Made by a program: the position numbers and the translations under genes. Under the pieces are notes generated by a model that saw only the letters and a list, made by a program, of their open reading frames with translations, searched no databases and had not been told where the DNA came from. From the NCBI RefSeq assembly GCF_010499245.1, contig NZ_JAAGOW010000001.1, forward strand, positions 1,488,001-1,552,000: a stretch of DNA of 64,000 nt. The letters are read 5' to 3'. The stretch is from Variovorax sp. WS11. Lineage in GTDB: Bacteria; Pseudomonadota; Gammaproteobacteria; Burkholderiales; Burkholderiaceae_C. Shown here in pieces: positions 53,699-62,994 of the stretch (the stretch's first letter is position 1; the number at the start of each line of letters is the position of its first letter).

Positions 53699-54886
53699 CT
53701 AACGACGGTGCGCGGTCTGGTCAGCGAACGCTTTGATCGGTCCCTCCAGCGGAGGGATCAGGTCATGAAACCCAGTATGGACGTTCTTCGCCATCTTCAT
53801 CAGTGAACCCAATAACGCATGAGCGGACTCAGCGCTCTCATGGATTACTTGCTTCAACTTGACCGTCGTGTCGCCGCTCTCGTCGAGGTAGCGCTGATCG
53901 ACCTCACCGCCGTTGTGCTCATACAGGTGGCGGCGTCGAAGCATCACCTGAGTCTTATTGATTTCTGCGTCCGGCATGCCTCGGCAAACGTCGATGTCGA
54001 ACCAGTCTGAGAATGTTGACCGAACCTCCTTGAGGTCGTGGAACGCCTTTCCGGTCAGCCTAGCCTTCCGCTGCTTCGTCATGGGCACGAGTTGGGCAAG
54101 TTGCTTGCCGTACTGCGCGATGAACGAGTCGAACGCAGCCACTGCATCTCGCACGGCGCTGTCAGGTGCGTCACCTGCTTTCAGGCGCTCACGAATTTCA
54201 ACGATGGAGCGACCCTCGAAGTCAGCGAGATCACTGCGAGTCCCACAACGGGAGCAGTGCCCAAATCTGCCGAGGATGTCATTGAACTCGTCACACGCAC
54301 CGCAGGCGAACTTGCGCTGCTGGCTCTGTTCGGAAACGTAGAACGCCGGCTTCTCTCCGGCGCTCGCAGTAGCATCCGCGACTGCATCCATGTCTATGGT
54401 CGTAGAGCCGGCGTCTTGCGCCATGGCCTGGTCCAGCATTGCCACGCAGTGCTCAACGTAGCGACGTTGCGCATCCGACAAGAAATCAATCCCACGCGCT
54501 TGAGTTGCACAGTACGGGCAGACGTTCGGCCACGGTCCGCTTCGCCAGTAGCCGCCGCATGCTGGGCACTTGTGACCGAATCGACCCTCACTGTCCGACA
54601 CGACCATGATAGGGACGCAATTTGGGAGCGGAGGGGGAGTAGTTGGCTCGCCCAGCCCTCTTATCTCCATGGCCCCGACGGGAATACCTGGAGGCAGCGC
54701 ATAGACGCCAACCATCGCCATCGCGTTTGGGCGGCTAAATTGAACGCGGAGATACAGCGAGTGACCGCCAGAGTTGTTGGGTTCGAACGTGTAGGTGATT
54801 TGTCCCCCAGAGTGGGCAATCTCCCGGAAGTCCTTGGTGTTGTCCACAATTACCTTAGTACTTGAAATACGCGATCCTCGGGCCAC
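53699..54886 (-). CDS. uncharacterised protein with two zinc ribbons and a HEPN-like motif
   Basis: I do not recognise this 395-residue protein as a named family. It has two four-cysteine zinc ribbons: C107, C110, C123, C126 (CPACGG and CPYC) and C195, C198, C211, C214 (CGAC and CSRC). A helical C-terminal half contains R319-HLYE-H324, which fits the R-x4-H catalytic pattern of HEPN RNases. The GTG at 54886 is the likely start. HEPN proteins act as toxins or defence nucleases in many systems, but that role is only inferred. Neighbours are a methylase relic and further hypotheticals. Confidence 0.65.
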   Translation of the reverse strand: MARGSRISSTKVIVDNTKDFREIAHSGGQITYTFEPNNSGGHSLYLRVQFSRPNAMAMVGVYALPPGIPVGAMEIRGLGEPTTPPPLPNCVPIMVVSDSEGRFGHKCPACGGYWRSGPWPNVCPYCATQARGIDFLSDAQRRYVEHCVAMLDQAMAQDAGSTTIDMDAVADATASAGEKPAFYVSEQSQQRKFACGACDEFNDILGRFGHCSRCGTRSDLADFEGRSIVEIRERLKAGDAPDSAVRDAVAAFDSFIAQYGKQLAQLVPMTKQRKARLTGKAFHDLKEVRSTFSDWFDIDVCRGMPDAEINKTQVMLRRRHLYEHNGGEVDQRYLDESGDTTVKLKQVIHESAESAHALLGSLMKMAKNVHTGFHDLIPPLEGPIKAFADQTAHRR

Positions 54887-55308
54887 CCCTTTGGATGTGG
54901 CGTGCCACGAGCGGTTGTATCACGGTCAATCTCCGCTAGGAGTGAGCCAAACGCCGCGGCACGATGGGTAAACCGAGTGGCGACAACCCTCGCGAGCATA
55001 AGCACCCTTCGGGCCGTCCGCAATCATGGCCAGCGCAGCCAGCGCCTAGTACCCGGCCCGGCGGATCTGGGCGCTTCGTGTTCGCCCGGCAGCGATGGAC
55101 CGGTCCTGCGATGCGCTCGGCACGCCGAATGGCTGATCGAGGGAGGAGTCGTCATACTTCTGCGAAACCTAGCGAACAGATGGCTCCGCTCCGCCATCGT
55201 CAAACTTGATGACAAGTACAGAACGAGCACTTGAATTGCACCGCTGAATTCGCATTCCGGCCAGAATCGGACCTTCGCCGCGACTTCAAGACTTAGTTGA
55301 GCCCGCTC
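54887..55308. other. gap without recognised gene
   Basis: About 420 bp between divergent hypothetical genes. Frames here have no support. It probably contains both promoters. Confidence 0.4.
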
Positions 55309-55704
55309 ATGCCACTCGTCACAAGGTACCGAATCACCGATCCAATCGATGCAACCGAATTTCGCGCGCTTCCGGTTCTGTCGGAAATCCCTTACTTCCT
55401 CAAGCATCATGAGCGAAGGCTGCGTTATGTCGATGACATCGTAGCTGTTGCATCAAACCGGGGCCACGCTCGACCGGCGTTTGTGCGACTGAACGCATTC
55501 CACACTCACCAAACCCCGTACGCGGCTATCGACGCCCTTGCCCCACCACTGGCTGAATTCTTCATGCAGTCAGAGGTGCTTCCGATCCTCGACCCAATCT
55601 TTGCAAGATTCAAGGATCGTATCGAAGAGCTTTCACCAGCTCTGTACAGGCAGTTTGCCGATCGGGGCATCTTGATTCCTCGCGAGCCCAGTCATGAAGA
55701 CTAG
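55309..55704 (+). CDS. hypothetical protein, first gene of an overlapping pair
   Basis: The 131-residue protein has no motif that I recognise. It begins MPLVTRYRITD and ends with a hydrophilic tail (IPREPSHED). The ATG at 55309 is preferred over a TTG at 55297. The last 11 bp overlap the following gene, so the two are co-translated. A first small protein tightly coupled to a HEPN-like second one resembles toxin-antitoxin layout, but no nucleotidyltransferase (MNT) GS motif is present. The function is unknown. Confidence 0.65.
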   Translation: MPLVTRYRITDPIDATEFRALPVLSEIPYFLKHHERRLRYVDDIVAVASNRGHARPAFVRLNAFHTHQTPYAAIDALAPPLAEFFMQSEVLPILDPIFARFKDRIEELSPALYRQFADRGILIPREPSHED

Positions 55705-56092
55705 ATTTATTCGAGTAGCCGAACGATCAATAGATGCGGGCGACGCCGCTCTCTCTGCTGGAACACATGAGAAAGCCAGCTTCCTTGCCTATCATGCGTT
55801 TGAGTCGTCTGGCTCTGCCCTTGGAGTACATGTTGGCCTTGATATGGGCAAGACTGTTACTCATCCGACAAAGATCAAGCGCTTCCAGCATGCGGCGAAG
55901 CAAGTTGGCCTAGGCAAAACTGTGGCACTGCTTGCCGTGCGGCTGGCGCCGATGAGGAACAGGTTTCTTTACCCCGAGGAGTTGGCGGACGGCACAATTC
56001 TTAGCCCTGAGGATCAAATCACGCCTGCGAAGGCTGAGCAGTTGCTAAAGGAAGTTCGTCACCTCGTCAAAAGCGTAAGGACAAAGCTATAG
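55694..56092 (+). CDS. HEPN-domain-like small protein
   Basis: The 132-residue helical protein has the look of a HEPN domain: FLAYHAFESSGSALG in the first helices and a late RNRFLY (R-x4-Y), where HEPN RNases have R-x4-H. The change of His to Tyr occurs in some HEPN toxins. It overlaps the preceding gene by 11 bp. A role as RNase, toxin or substrate-recognition partner is inferred from fold pattern only. Confidence 0.65.
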   Translation: MKTRFIRVAERSIDAGDAALSAGTHEKASFLAYHAFESSGSALGVHVGLDMGKTVTHPTKIKRFQHAAKQVGLGKTVALLAVRLAPMRNRFLYPEELADGTILSPEDQITPAKAEQLLKEVRHLVKSVRTKL

Positions 56093-56261
56093 GGAGTTGT
56101 CAGCCGTTCAGGAGCTACGCCGCGCTCCGGTGCGCGGCGATCACGAGGTCGGAGTTACCGCCAGAACTGTTAAGGTCCCCAAGTTCGACAGCGACTATTT
56201 CGATGAGGAATCGGCATAGGCGGCTCGCCTACCGCCAAGGCACTTGGCGATGCTGAGCCCT

Positions 56262-57002
56262 TCAGGGCTTGCCCAAAGCCGCAACTAAGGGGCGTTTAGG
56301 GCGGGCGGCGAGCTTGGCCTGGTAGACCTCTTTGATGCTGCGGTGGAGGACGGCGAAATACCTCGAAAACGCTGCGATGACATAGCCTGCGTAATCCGGG
56401 GCCACCTTGAGCTCGTCGGAGTAGCTCAGGTGTTCCGATGCGTCAATCGCATCTTTCAGCTTCTTGTGCTGCTCGAGATCAGCCCGCCCCCCGTGCGCAA
56501 GTGTTCCCCTGACAAGTTGGATTGCCTTTACCTCCGCCCACTCTTTGGAACCCCTGTAGGTGTCGATGCCGCACACCTTTTCCAGGTACGTCACTGCCCG
56601 CTCAATGCCGCTTCCGTGGACATCACGGACATTCATTCCGTAGCCCTCGATGGACTGTATGAGATTGCACAGGTCCTCTAGCTCGCGCTCGAAGAATGCG
56701 AACAGCGTAATGACCGCCGACGCACGTTGCAAGTTGGGGAAATAGTCCTCGAACACATCGTGTAGGTCCCATGATTCATCGTCTAGGCCACGGTGGTGGC
56801 GGACGGTTTTAACCTGCGGCGGATAGTCATCCGTCTCAACATCCTCCTCCTCTGAGTCGTATCGGTAGGCTTCTATGGATTGCTTAACCTGCGCGTTGAC
56901 ATCGTCGGCATACGCCCGCAACAACTCAGCAGATGGCGAGGCCTTGAAGGGATACCACTGCATCAGCGTCATGTATGGGTCGATTTCAGGTTTGAGCAAC
57001 AT
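56262..57002 (-). CDS. uncharacterised protein with HEPN-like motif
   Basis: The 246-residue, mostly helical protein has an acidic stretch near residues 50-60 (YDSEEEDVETDD) and a later VRGTLAHGG segment, giving R-x4-H as in HEPN RNases. The preceding LFAFFERELEDLCNL helix is also common in such proteins. I do not recognise a named family. It stands alone on the minus strand in the accessory segment. Confidence 0.65.
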   Translation of the reverse strand: MLLKPEIDPYMTLMQWYPFKASPSAELLRAYADDVNAQVKQSIEAYRYDSEEEDVETDDYPPQVKTVRHHRGLDDESWDLHDVFEDYFPNLQRASAVITLFAFFERELEDLCNLIQSIEGYGMNVRDVHGSGIERAVTYLEKVCGIDTYRGSKEWAEVKAIQLVRGTLAHGGRADLEQHKKLKDAIDASEHLSYSDELKVAPDYAGYVIAAFSRYFAVLHRSIKEVYQAKLAARPKRPLVAALGKP

Positions 57003-57212
57003 AGTGAGCGGGCTGTCGAAAATACTTGACCAGAATAGGATCGTGGCAGGATAACCGCGTGCTCACAGGTGTCACCCATAAGTCGTTTGCTCAAGCTACC
57101 TCGTCTGCTCCAGACCTGTCGCCCCGCACGGTTGCCAAAAACTTCACGGAGGCGCGATCAAAGCCTCGGCCGCCATGCTCATCGGCCCGTCTATCCTTGA
57201 GACTTGGACGGT

Positions 57213-57851
57213 ATGCAATCTGAAGACCGCCGTGACCCCTTCGACTCCTCACGCGACCCCATGACCGACTGGGAGCGCAACCTCCGGACGTCGAGGTCTT
57301 CAGGCTGGCTGGTGCGCGGCTCGGTGGTCATGGGAGTCCTGGGGGTCGCTTGGATCGCCACGAGGCCCTTGGCGCCTCCAGCGGTCTCAGTGAGGCCCGA
57401 GGTCTCCACTACCACGCCAGCGGGCGCACACGCCGTCTCCTCGCGTCCCACCTCCGTCGTGACGCCTCAAGAAACCCGAAGGACCGAGCGGCTCATCAAG
57501 TGCGTTGGACCGCAAGGAGTCGCCGGCTACTCCGATGGCGCTTGCCCAGCCGGCTCGCAGGCCGCTGCCATGACCGTCCTGCCAGACCTCAACCTCGCTG
57601 ATTGCATGACTGCAGGAGAACGTGACGCGGCCCATCAGTCCAACCGGATCGCTGCGCAGCAGCTCCTGGCGCACGAACTGCGGGTCGCGCAGAACGTGGA
57701 CCGGACAAGCGACGTGTGCGGGATGCTGGATGCCGCCGTGCGTGCCTACGACTCGGAGGCGCGGCAGCCCCTCTCGGCATTGCGGCAGGATCGGTTGCGG
57801 CAGCTGCGCAAGGATGCGCGGGATCGCCAGTTCGCCTTGAGGTGCCAGTGA
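57213..57851 (+). CDS. hypothetical single-pass membrane protein, DUF4124-like segment
   Basis: The 212-residue protein has one transmembrane segment near residues 30-50 (VRGSVVMGVLGVAWIA), a proline/threonine-rich linker and a periplasmic part with KCVGPQGVAGYSDGACPAG. That part resembles the start of DUF4124 domains (KCxDxxGxxxYSDxPCP). A C-terminal helical region rich in arginine and alanine follows. The ATG at 57213 is used; a TTG at 57204 is possible. The function is unknown. Confidence 0.65.
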   Translation: MQSEDRRDPFDSSRDPMTDWERNLRTSRSSGWLVRGSVVMGVLGVAWIATRPLAPPAVSVRPEVSTTTPAGAHAVSSRPTSVVTPQETRRTERLIKCVGPQGVAGYSDGACPAGSQAAAMTVLPDLNLADCMTAGERDAAHQSNRIAAQQLLAHELRVAQNVDRTSDVCGMLDAAVRAYDSEARQPLSALRQDRLRQLRKDARDRQFALRCQ

Positions 57852-57872
57852 GGGCTGGCGGACCTCGATGCG

Positions 57873-58775
57873 TTAGAGGGTCTTCTGTTTGAGGCGCGGC
57901 ACATGCTGGTAGACCTCATCGATCTCGTATTTGACGTTGACGTAGATGCCGGAGTCGGGATTCTTCTCTTGGATGATTCGAAGTGCGACCTCCAACGAAT
58001 CACCCGGCGCGATCATGATCTCGTGCGCGAAGAAGCGGTCGAAGAAACGTTGGTCGAGGATCGGGGCGGCGATCTTGACGCCTCGCCAGAAAAACTCCCA
58101 GCGACGCTTGCCGCGCTCAAGGATTGCTCGGGAGATCTCGACATGGGTGATTTCGATGATCTCGCGGGTAGATTCGTCAACCGGCTGTTCGGTCTGGAAC
58201 AGCGCGAATTTCTCTCGGGGCACTATGAGCGGGGGGCGCCCGCGCCCAGGATCCTCCGCTATTGCTATTCCCTCGATGTTCGGATCCGATGCAGCTGCAT
58301 CGAAGACCTTGCCCAATGCGTTCTTGAAACGCTCAGACCGCTCTACCTGCTTCTTAGCCTCATAAACGTCCTTTGGCACGATGATCTTTTCGTTGCCGAT
58401 CTCGATCGTGACGAGCGTTTCAGTGACAGTAATCTTCGGGGGGACATCGGTCTTTATTGCTTTCTCGTAGATGTGCGTCGCAACGATGCCCCAGATAACA
58501 GCCTGAACCGCCTGATGCGAGAACAGGTTCTTTGCTTTGGTGAAGATCGTCCTGACCGTTGCCTTGAAGCTGCCGTCGGACAACGTCTCGACTACAACTT
58601 CGACGAGATAACCAGGATTGACAATCGCATTGGCCTCTCGCACTGCGTCCGCCAGTCCGACGAGTGCCGTGGCGAGCGCATAGGCACTGATCTCCTGCCG
58701 TGGTGTGTCGAAGTAGAGGACGAACCGGTCAACCTCGCGTCGGACTTCTAGTGTTGCCAAGGACTTGCCCTTCAA
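57873..58775 (-). CDS. hypothetical protein, conserved-looking
   Basis: The 300-residue protein has a beta-rich start (EVRREVDRFVLYFDTP), a short hydrophobic patch near residue 90 (AVQAVIWGIVATHIYEKAI) and a mixed C-terminal half ending in YEIDEVYQHVPRLKQ. Codon use and composition look like a real gene. I do not recognise the family. It lies between the DUF4124-like gene (convergent) and the HNH gene (same strand). Confidence 0.65.
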   Translation of the reverse strand: MKGKSLATLEVRREVDRFVLYFDTPRQEISAYALATALVGLADAVREANAIVNPGYLVEVVVETLSDGSFKATVRTIFTKAKNLFSHQAVQAVIWGIVATHIYEKAIKTDVPPKITVTETLVTIEIGNEKIIVPKDVYEAKKQVERSERFKNALGKVFDAAASDPNIEGIAIAEDPGRGRPPLIVPREKFALFQTEQPVDESTREIIEITHVEISRAILERGKRRWEFFWRGVKIAAPILDQRFFDRFFAHEIMIAPGDSLEVALRIIQEKNPDSGIYVNVKYEIDEVYQHVPRLKQKTL

Positions 58776-58919
58776 ATTGTTGTGGAGCGCACTTTAACTC
58801 GGGCTATCAGAACGCCAAGGAACCGCTTGACCATGGGACCAAGCGGAAGTCGAAGGTGACTATGCCGGGCTGCTAAAGCCCTTCGTGACCGCAGTCACGA
58901 GCGTTCGTGAGGCGGACCG

Positions 58920-60116
58920 TTAGGCGCTGGCGGAGACGTCATTGGCATTCGCAAGGGCCGCAGGTTCTGCCTCGCTAGCTTGCTGTTGCCCTGCCTCGGA
59001 CGACGCTGGGTTTTTGTCATCCCCCGGAATCAACTCCCCTTTAGCGATCCGTCGATGCACCAGACGATGGCAATTTGCACAAAGACATTCCAAATCGGCG
59101 AGGGTCGTTTGATGACCAGGCTTCATCTCGCTTACCTGAACTGAGGCATGGTGAACTTCGATGCATGCCTCCGCATGGGGCGTGCCGAACCTTCTCACAG
59201 GCTCCTCCCCGCAGCTTTCACAGAACAATCGACCATGCTCTTTGATGAACTGGTCCTTCTTCGCTCTGGCCAAACCTCGCCCCCGCTCGCCTGCACGATG
59301 AGCCACGAGCCTTCGTTCGCCCTCACGCCAAGCTAAGGCTTCAGGGTCCACTGGTGCTTCCGATGCGCCATCCTTTCGGACAATCTCGAAGTCCGCCGCC
59401 CTTAACAGACGGAAGCTTGCCGACCCTTCGCCCGCAGCAAAGTGTCGCGGGAGGACCTCGAAACCTGCGAGAGCCAGCGAAAGAGCAACGCCGAAGACGG
59501 CCTTCGGAGGGTGACGGCTTCCGTCATCCGCGATGAGGTCATAGTTAGTGGACGGGCCGAAGGCATGCTTTACTCCGCCAGCGACAAACTGCTGGACTGC
59601 ATTCCACACGTGCTCGGGGGTGACCTTGTCGAGGTCCTCCAGCGGCAGCCGCTCGTCGCTTCCGTTGTCAATGTCAGTCGGACGGCACCGCAACATGGAT
59701 GCGAAGGCTGTCGTCGACCCCGCGAAGGTGGTTTGAATCAAGATGCGCCGTGTCGAGTTGCCGCCGCTCGCGTTTGAGCTTGGGTCGGCGCGAACGGTCT
59801 TCATTCGCGTCGTCAGCAATCGTTGCATCTCGGCGACTTCAAGCCCGCCATCCGCGCCCGACAGAATCTCGCGCTCTGACAGGGGCAACGTTTGCACGGT
59901 GTTGCTGTCAACCCAAGCCCCACGGATGGCAACCTGAGCGCTCTTCAGGCGGCTGAGAACCACTCGCAATCCCGCCGCGTAGTCTGCGTTCTGTGCGTTC
60001 TTACCCTTCGTGCCGCCCCTGCTATGCAGGATCACGCCCCCCTTGCGGAACGATACGTGGGCATCCAACGGTTGACCGTCATCGTCAAGCATTGCATAGG
60101 TCTTCGGCATAATCAT
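58920..60116 (-). CDS. McrA-like HNH endonuclease
   Basis: The 398-residue protein has a C-terminal HNH nuclease. Zinc cysteines are C299-x2-C302 and C346-x2-C349, the catalytic pair is H322-H323 in EVHHAS, N348 is in CANCHRLVH, and H354 is at the end. Upstream, residues 165-247 (STNYDLIADDGSRHPPKAVFG to FRLLRAADFEIV) form a domain often fused to HNH nucleases that cut modified DNA, as in ScoMcrA-like enzymes. This suggests a modification-dependent (type IV) restriction function. The start may be ATG 60116 or ATG 60110. Confidence 0.78.
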   Translation of the reverse strand: MIMPKTYAMLDDDGQPLDAHVSFRKGGVILHSRGGTKGKNAQNADYAAGLRVVLSRLKSAQVAIRGAWVDSNTVQTLPLSEREILSGADGGLEVAEMQRLLTTRMKTVRADPSSNASGGNSTRRILIQTTFAGSTTAFASMLRCRPTDIDNGSDERLPLEDLDKVTPEHVWNAVQQFVAGGVKHAFGPSTNYDLIADDGSRHPPKAVFGVALSLALAGFEVLPRHFAAGEGSASFRLLRAADFEIVRKDGASEAPVDPEALAWREGERRLVAHRAGERGRGLARAKKDQFIKEHGRLFCESCGEEPVRRFGTPHAEACIEVHHASVQVSEMKPGHQTTLADLECLCANCHRLVHRRIAKGELIPGDDKNPASSEAGQQQASEAEPAALANANDVSASA

Positions 60117-60137
60117 AGACCCCCTGGGGAAGCGGCC

Positions 60138-60719
60138 TCAGTCATGCCACTCGAAGCATTTCGTCCGGTCGATAAACCGTCGCAGAATACGTTCGCATGC
60201 CACTACGATCGCATGGTCTCGACTATTTTCCGATGACTTAGAGCCGTGAAAGAGGTTGCAGCGCACTGCGTACATGGCACGCAAGATTTGAGGCCAAGTA
60301 GGTACGCTCCCCTTGACCCAACCTACTGGCTGATGCTTGACGGTAGCACGGGACACTTCATCTAAGAGTTCAGCTCGATCCCATTTCAAGAATGCATCTC
60401 GACCCAGTTTGCGACGCACATCGCGGACATTCAAGACAGGGAGCATCGCTGCGAATGTCATCACGTCCTTCTCGAACTCTGAGTCGTTACGCAGTAGGTC
60501 TGTGTATGCGTCGCCGACCCGACGATGATCGGCCAAGGCTGTGATCATTGCTGCATCGGTCTCTGCCTCAGTCACGCACTCCATCCAACCGTTGAATGCC
60601 ATCCATGCATTGCTGAACGATGAGAAGGCTGATCGTTGACGCTCTGAGGCATCGACCAACTCACGCGCCAAGTCGGCGCTTTCCGGGTTAAGAAATCGGA
60701 AGTTGTCGAAGCTTGTCAC
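60138..60719 (-). CDS. uncharacterised protein with HEPN motif
   Basis: The 193-residue helical protein contains YAVRCNLFHGSK near the C-terminus, a typical HEPN R-x4-H motif with the following glycine and lysine. The GTG at 60719 has AAGGA directly upstream and gives MTSFDNFRFLNPES as N-terminus; longer upstream reading is not supported. It ends 22 bp before the HNH endonuclease start on the same strand, so HEPN protein and HNH nuclease probably form one operon. A joint defence role is possible but unproved. Confidence 0.72.
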   Translation of the reverse strand: MTSFDNFRFLNPESADLARELVDASERQRSAFSSFSNAWMAFNGWMECVTEAETDAAMITALADHRRVGDAYTDLLRNDSEFEKDVMTFAAMLPVLNVRDVRRKLGRDAFLKWDRAELLDEVSRATVKHQPVGWVKGSVPTWPQILRAMYAVRCNLFHGSKSSENSRDHAIVVACERILRRFIDRTKCFEWHD

Positions 60720-61806
60720 GGTTCCTTGGCCTTGCGTTCTGGTTTCTGATTGGGCGGCCGAGCGCAGTCGACAGCAAAGTGCAACGGATTGTGCCGTGGA
60801 TTTCCGCCGCTTCAGATTGTGTCGACCCAGAGCCCAGGACGCCCGTGACACAGTGCGAATCGACAGACCATAGCTCCGTTCGGTGTTCTCGGGATGTCGG
60901 CATGGAGACGAGTACACTTTGGGCACTGTGTCAACACGGAGCGCCCGGCGCACCTGACGCAGTGCAGGTTCCCTAGGGCAAGCGGTCAAGACGGGGAGGT
61001 TCGATTCCCTTCACCGGCAGGGTGGCGGTTCGAGGCTTGACTAGCACGCTCGTATCCAACAGCGCGGGTCGAAGCCATCTAGCCACCGCCATTAATTTCC
61101 ACTACCAGGCCTGAAGAAGTCATGCACGTCGCCCGCATCGACTGACCGCAACCAGTCTAAAACGGTTGTAGCGGTTGCCTGCCGGCGAACGACGGAGTTC
61201 TGTTGCATGAGAACAGCAAGAGCGCGGCCTCAGTCCGCAGTTTGCCGTGGCTCGCGTCTCCTCGCGTGAACGGGTCCGGGCTTCAGCCGACTTGGACGCC
61301 GCGCGGCACCCACCCGCAATAGCGCCCGCACCCAGTGCGCACGCGGCTGACTTTGCTGCTTCGCAGCGGCGGACTTTATTCTTTCCGACGAACTTTATTG
61401 TGTTTCATCACGCCGTACTGCTCTCGCGTTGGATGTGCTTCCAGCACTGGCCGTGAAAGATCAGCGCTTCGAAGATCCGCTACGTCGGTATCTCGCGCAA
61501 GCGCCTGAAGGACCGCTGCCGTGTCGCCGGCCCTCGACGCCGAAACAATGGCGCAGTTGCCCGAGCAGCAGATCCTGCGACCAGGTAGAGGCGTGCTTCC
61601 AGGCGGTGCCAGGCGTTTTTATTCCGGATGCTCCATCCTGCTGCCAGAAGGCATCCCAGACGTAGTACGGATGTACTTCCGCAAACGTCTGGGCTCGCGA
61701 CCAGCTCTATGCGAATCAGGTTCTATTCGAACGAGAAACTCAAGAATCTCCGCGTAAGAAGCGTCATCTATTCGAACGATTCACACCACTGCGTTGCGGA
61801 TCCGCT
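60720..61806. other. long gap without recognised gene
   Basis: About 1.1 kb up to the glmS 3'-end fragment. A T-arm-like stretch at 60995-61010 (GGTTCGATTCC context) is not part of a complete tRNA. Frames on both strands are short and without support. The composition changes around 61.2 kb, which may be old junction DNA next to the attachment site. Confidence 0.4.
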
Positions 61807-61863
61807 TCACTCCACCGTCACGCTCTTCGCAAGATTGCGGGGGTTGTCCACATTGGTGGTCCC
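61807..61863 (-). other. glmS: copy of the 3' end of glmS, probable element attachment site
   Basis: On the minus strand the DNA reads NPRNLAKSVTVE followed by TGA. This is the strictly conserved C-terminus of glucosamine-6-phosphate synthase, preceded by GTTNVD. Only about 18 codons are present, and the DNA further upstream is not glmS. Genomic islands often insert into the 3' end of conserved genes and leave such duplicated ends. An integrase gene starts 175 bp away. With glmS on the minus strand, the element should lie to the right and the old downstream chromosome to the left. Confidence 0.8.
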
Positions 61864-62037
61864 GGGTGCACAGGCGGCGTGACTCTTCCGGAGCTGCAGC
61901 GGCACCTCATAACGACGACGGCGCACCGTTTCGTAGCCCAGATTGAGTGCGTTACTGCTGCCCTTGGGCAAGGTCAGGCATTGAGCGTTGCACGTCGCTC
62001 ACCGCAACGGGGATCCGATGACGGGCCTTCCTTTGCT

Positions 62038-62994
62038 CTAGGTAGTCGTCCGCACAATTGCGCCATATGCGTTTCGCTCGAAGGGCAAGAGCCCGCGAAC
62101 GTAGCGATGCACGGTGCGCTCCGATCGGTGTCCGGTCTGCCGCTGAATTGCCCAAATGGGTGAACCTGCCAGCGCAGCGGCCGTCACCAGCCCAGCCCGC
62201 AAGCTATGCGCGGAGATCCCGCGCAGATCAAAGCCACACGACGCAAGACGCTGCTTGAGGATCGGTCCTACGGATGCTGCCGTGAGTCTCGATTGCAGAT
62301 TGCCATGTCGATCGATGCTCCTGAACAAGGGGTTGCTTGCGCCTTCTGGGTCACGCGCGCGAAGCGCCCGTATCCATCGAGTCAATGTCCAGATGGCGCA
62401 TGTGCGACCGCGTCCTCTTGGGATCGCTACGAGCCGTCCCCTCGCCCGTTGATCTGTCTTCGACCGCGGCAGATTTACGATCAGACCTTCACGGGTGAAG
62501 CGCAGGTCCATCGGCCTGAGCCCCACCAGCTCTGAGCGCCGGAATCCGCCTGCAAAGCCCAGCAGTAGCAGGGCGCGATCCCTCAGATCCCGCAGGGCTT
62601 CCATGTCCGGCCTCGGCCGTGCTATAGCACGCAGCATTTCGATCGACACAGGCGTAGCCTGCTTGACGGCCGTACCGTGTATTCGCTGAATGCCACGCAT
62701 CGTTCTCCTGACGAGATCAGATCTGACCGGCGACTCCCTCGCGACTGCCATGTGCGCACTCGAGATTGCTGCCAGCCGGCGCGTGAGCGTACTGGCCTTG
62801 AGCCCGCCCGCACAATCCGCCACATAGCGCGCGACCATCTCAGAAGTAGCAGGAATGCGGCCGCCCCAGGCTCGGAAATGGCGGAGGTCCGACAAGTACG
62901 CGGTCACCGTGTTCGCTGCCAATGCGCTGGCCAGATAGCTGCTGACCCGATCGCGCGAGCGCTTCCTAGTCGTTGTGGTCGTTGCTCGTGTCAT
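62038..62994 (-). CDS. tyrosine recombinase / site-specific integrase
   Basis: The 318-residue integrase has an N-terminal SAM-like core-binding domain (about 15-105) and a catalytic domain with the first arginine in GGFRRSELVGL, H-x2-R in SAHSLRAG, the second histidine in QTGHRSERT and the nucleophile tyrosine in VHRYVRG. All catalytic positions seem present. The ATG at 62994 overlaps the preceding gene by 29 bp, so it is expressed with it. Its position next to a glmS 3'-end copy suggests that glmS is its integration target. Confidence 0.93.
   Translation of the reverse strand: MTRATTTTTRKRSRDRVSSYLASALAANTVTAYLSDLRHFRAWGGRIPATSEMVARYVADCAGGLKASTLTRRLAAISSAHMAVARESPVRSDLVRRTMRGIQRIHGTAVKQATPVSIEMLRAIARPRPDMEALRDLRDRALLLLGFAGGFRRSELVGLRPMDLRFTREGLIVNLPRSKTDQRARGRLVAIPRGRGRTCAIWTLTRWIRALRARDPEGASNPLFRSIDRHGNLQSRLTAASVGPILKQRLASCGFDLRGISAHSLRAGLVTAAALAGSPIWAIQRQTGHRSERTVHRYVRGLLPFERNAYGAIVRTTT

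Noticed and set aside
60990..61020. tRNA-like T-arm (GGTTCGATTCC context)
   Set aside because: No matching acceptor, D-arm or anticodon arm could be built around it, and the T-stem has a mismatch.
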